Assembly (NCBI GenBank): GCA_910583775.1
Contig: CAJTYD010000027.1
Span: 1 to 30,987, forward strand
From: an uncultured Muribaculaceae bacterium
Lineage (GTDB): Bacteria > Bacteroidota > Bacteroidia > Bacteroidales > Muribaculaceae
Length of the DNA stretch: 30,987 nucleotides
Direction of reading: 5' to 3'
The translations under genes were made by a program, and so were the position numbers. Below the pieces are notes generated by a model, which had not been told where the DNA came from, did not search any database, and saw nothing but the letters and a program-made list of their open reading frames with translations. This document shows positions 30,086 to 30,987 of this stretch, in pieces. The first letter of the stretch is position 1. Each line of letters starts with the position of its first letter.

Positions 30086-30811
30086 TCAGGCGATAGATTT
30101 CCTCGAGGGGCAGAGGCCTTTCCAGGCGAGGGCGGCGCAGACGGCTCCGATAGCGGGGCCTACGACCATAATCCAGAAATCGGGCCATGCGTTTGTCGAG
30201 AACAGTGCGGGGCCGAACGAACGCGCCGGATTAACCGAGCAGTTGTCGACCGGAATTCCTACGATATTCACAAGACCGAGAGCCAGTCCGATGGCAACTC
30301 CGGCAAGAGAGGCGTTACCGATCTTCGAGGTTGCGCCGAGAACGACAAACACAAAGAAGAATGTAAGCAGTGCCTCCATAACCAGGGCAAGTTCCCAGGT
30401 TGCGCCCGGCTGAAGAACGTTCGTGGCCAGGAACGAGACCTTGTCGGTATCCCCGATCCCTTCGGTAACGCCACCGAAAGTGAAGGTTCCGCCCTGCCAG
30501 TAAAGACCGAAATCCATAAGCCACCAAAGGAAAGCGGCTCCGAGCGCGGCTCCGAACAGCTGGGCGATAATGTAACCGCAGAGGTCTTTGGCCTTAAAAG
30601 TGGGATCTGTCAGATATACGGCAAGTGAGACCGCAGGATTGACATGGCATCCCGAGATACTGCCTATCGTATAACACAAAGCCAGCAGGACAAGACCGAA
30701 ACAGATACCGATTCCGAGAACCCCGATCTTCGGGCCCGCGAGAACAGCGCTTCCGCATGCAAGGAGCACCAGAAACATTGTCCCGAAAAATTCAGCTAAA
30801 TACTTCCTCAT
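30086..30811 (-). CDS. Aquaporin (MIP family, AqpZ-like) with altered selectivity filter
   Basis: 241 residues, six membrane spans plus two half-helices. The first NPA box is in GCHVNPAVSLAV (58-60) and the second in CSVNPARSFGPALF (194-196). The length and the compact loops resemble water channels of the AqpZ type (about 231 residues), not the longer glycerol facilitators. By alignment with AqpZ (Phe43, His174, Thr183, Arg189), the constriction here is Phe38, Asn182, Cys191, Arg197; Asn in place of the water-channel His is unusual. The start at 30811 (MRKYLAEFFGT) is family-typical; the frame stays open upstream but crosses the terminator of a gene outside the window. No other gene follows on its transcript apart from the MITE. 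It may carry water or another small solute. Confidence 0.92.
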   Translation of the reverse strand: MRKYLAEFFGTMFLVLLACGSAVLAGPKIGVLGIGICFGLVLLALCYTIGSISGCHVNPAVSLAVYLTDPTFKAKDLCGYIIAQLFGAALGAAFLWWLMDFGLYWQGGTFTFGGVTEGIGDTDKVSFLATNVLQPGATWELALVMEALLTFFFVFVVLGATSKIGNASLAGVAIGLALGLVNIVGIPVDNCSVNPARSFGPALFSTNAWPDFWIMVVGPAIGAVCAALAWKGLCPSRKSIA

Positions 30812-30886
30812 AATATTAAATTTAGATATCATTAATTTGGAGAAACCTCGCTCCGGCATAGTAAGTATAACGGAATCGGGATCTTT

Positions 30887-30934
30887 CAATAAAAAACACA
30901 TGGTGTGAAAGGATTTAATATCCATTCACACCAT
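30887..30934 (-). terminator. Terminator of a minus-strand gene beyond the right edge
   Basis: ATGGTGTGAA (30900-30909) pairs with 30925-30934; after one A-A mismatch, GGAT/ATCC closes a TTAAT loop. On the minus strand it is followed by GTGTTTTTTATTG, a proper U tract. This implies a minus-strand gene ending just outside the window. It also means the aquaporin is transcribed from its own promoter between 30812 and 30886, where I see only a weak candidate (TTG, then TATACTTA). Confidence 0.8.
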
Positions 30935-30987
30935 TTAAACTATAAAATCCCACAAAACGGCGTAATATTTGAGCGCTGAGATGATTT

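Noticed and set aside
30065..30628. Plus-strand open frame opposite the aquaporin gene
   Set aside because: It starts in the MITE end and mirrors a clear six-span membrane protein; its product has no features.

Overview
The window reads as a chromosomal segment from a gut-type Bacteroidales bacterium, most likely a Muribaculaceae relative; that placement is inference. It rests on protein styles (secreted GH109, GH127 and DUF2264 proteins, an outer-membrane beta-barrel family typical of the phylum, an S9 peptidase with a GCSAGG elbow), on promoters of the Bacteroidota form (TTTG or TTG, 19-20 bp, TAnnTTTG), and on AT-rich leaders with little Shine-Dalgarno signal. No tRNA, rRNA, CRISPR array, transposase or phage gene was found.

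Left third (1-11.3 kb): a short and probably truncated outer-membrane protein and a MalY/PatB-type aminotransferase on the minus strand; a secreted GH109-like oxidoreductase-fold glycosidase and a secreted DUF2264 protein on the plus strand; then, on the minus strand, a TonB-receptor-like outer-membrane barrel, a GH127 arabinofuranosidase-like enzyme and an SGNH esterase/lipase. This looks like a glycan-foraging neighbourhood, but there is no SusC/SusD pair, so it is not a canonical polysaccharide utilisation locus.

Middle (11.4-21.4 kb): one eight-gene minus-strand block, leuA-leuC-leuD-leuB-ilvD-ilvB-ilvN-ilvC, ending at a strong intrinsic terminator. It encodes the common valine/isoleucine steps (IlvBN, IlvC, IlvD) and the complete leucine branch (LeuA, LeuCD, LeuB). 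Threonine deaminase (ilvA) and the branched-chain aminotransferase (ilvE) are not in the window. Upstream lie a small Dabb-domain gene and, divergently, a large secreted S9 peptidase.

Right third (24.4-31 kb): purC, an unrecognised 413-residue protein, a PIF1/RecD-like helicase with a C-terminal helix-turn-helix, and an aquaporin. The intergenic DNA here is unusually structured. It holds a REPIN-like pair of inverted palindromes and a 400-bp foldback element with 17-bp terminal inverted repeats and an exact 9-bp flanking duplication, which looks like a non-autonomous transposon (MITE) whose arms pair along much of their length.

The observations most worth following are the foldback MITE (29668-30067), the nested palindrome built around the GH127 promoter and start codon (8881-8968), the 9-nt tandem repeat before the DUF2264 gene (3382-3462), the REPIN-like element (26897-27003) and the altered selectivity filter of the aquaporin.
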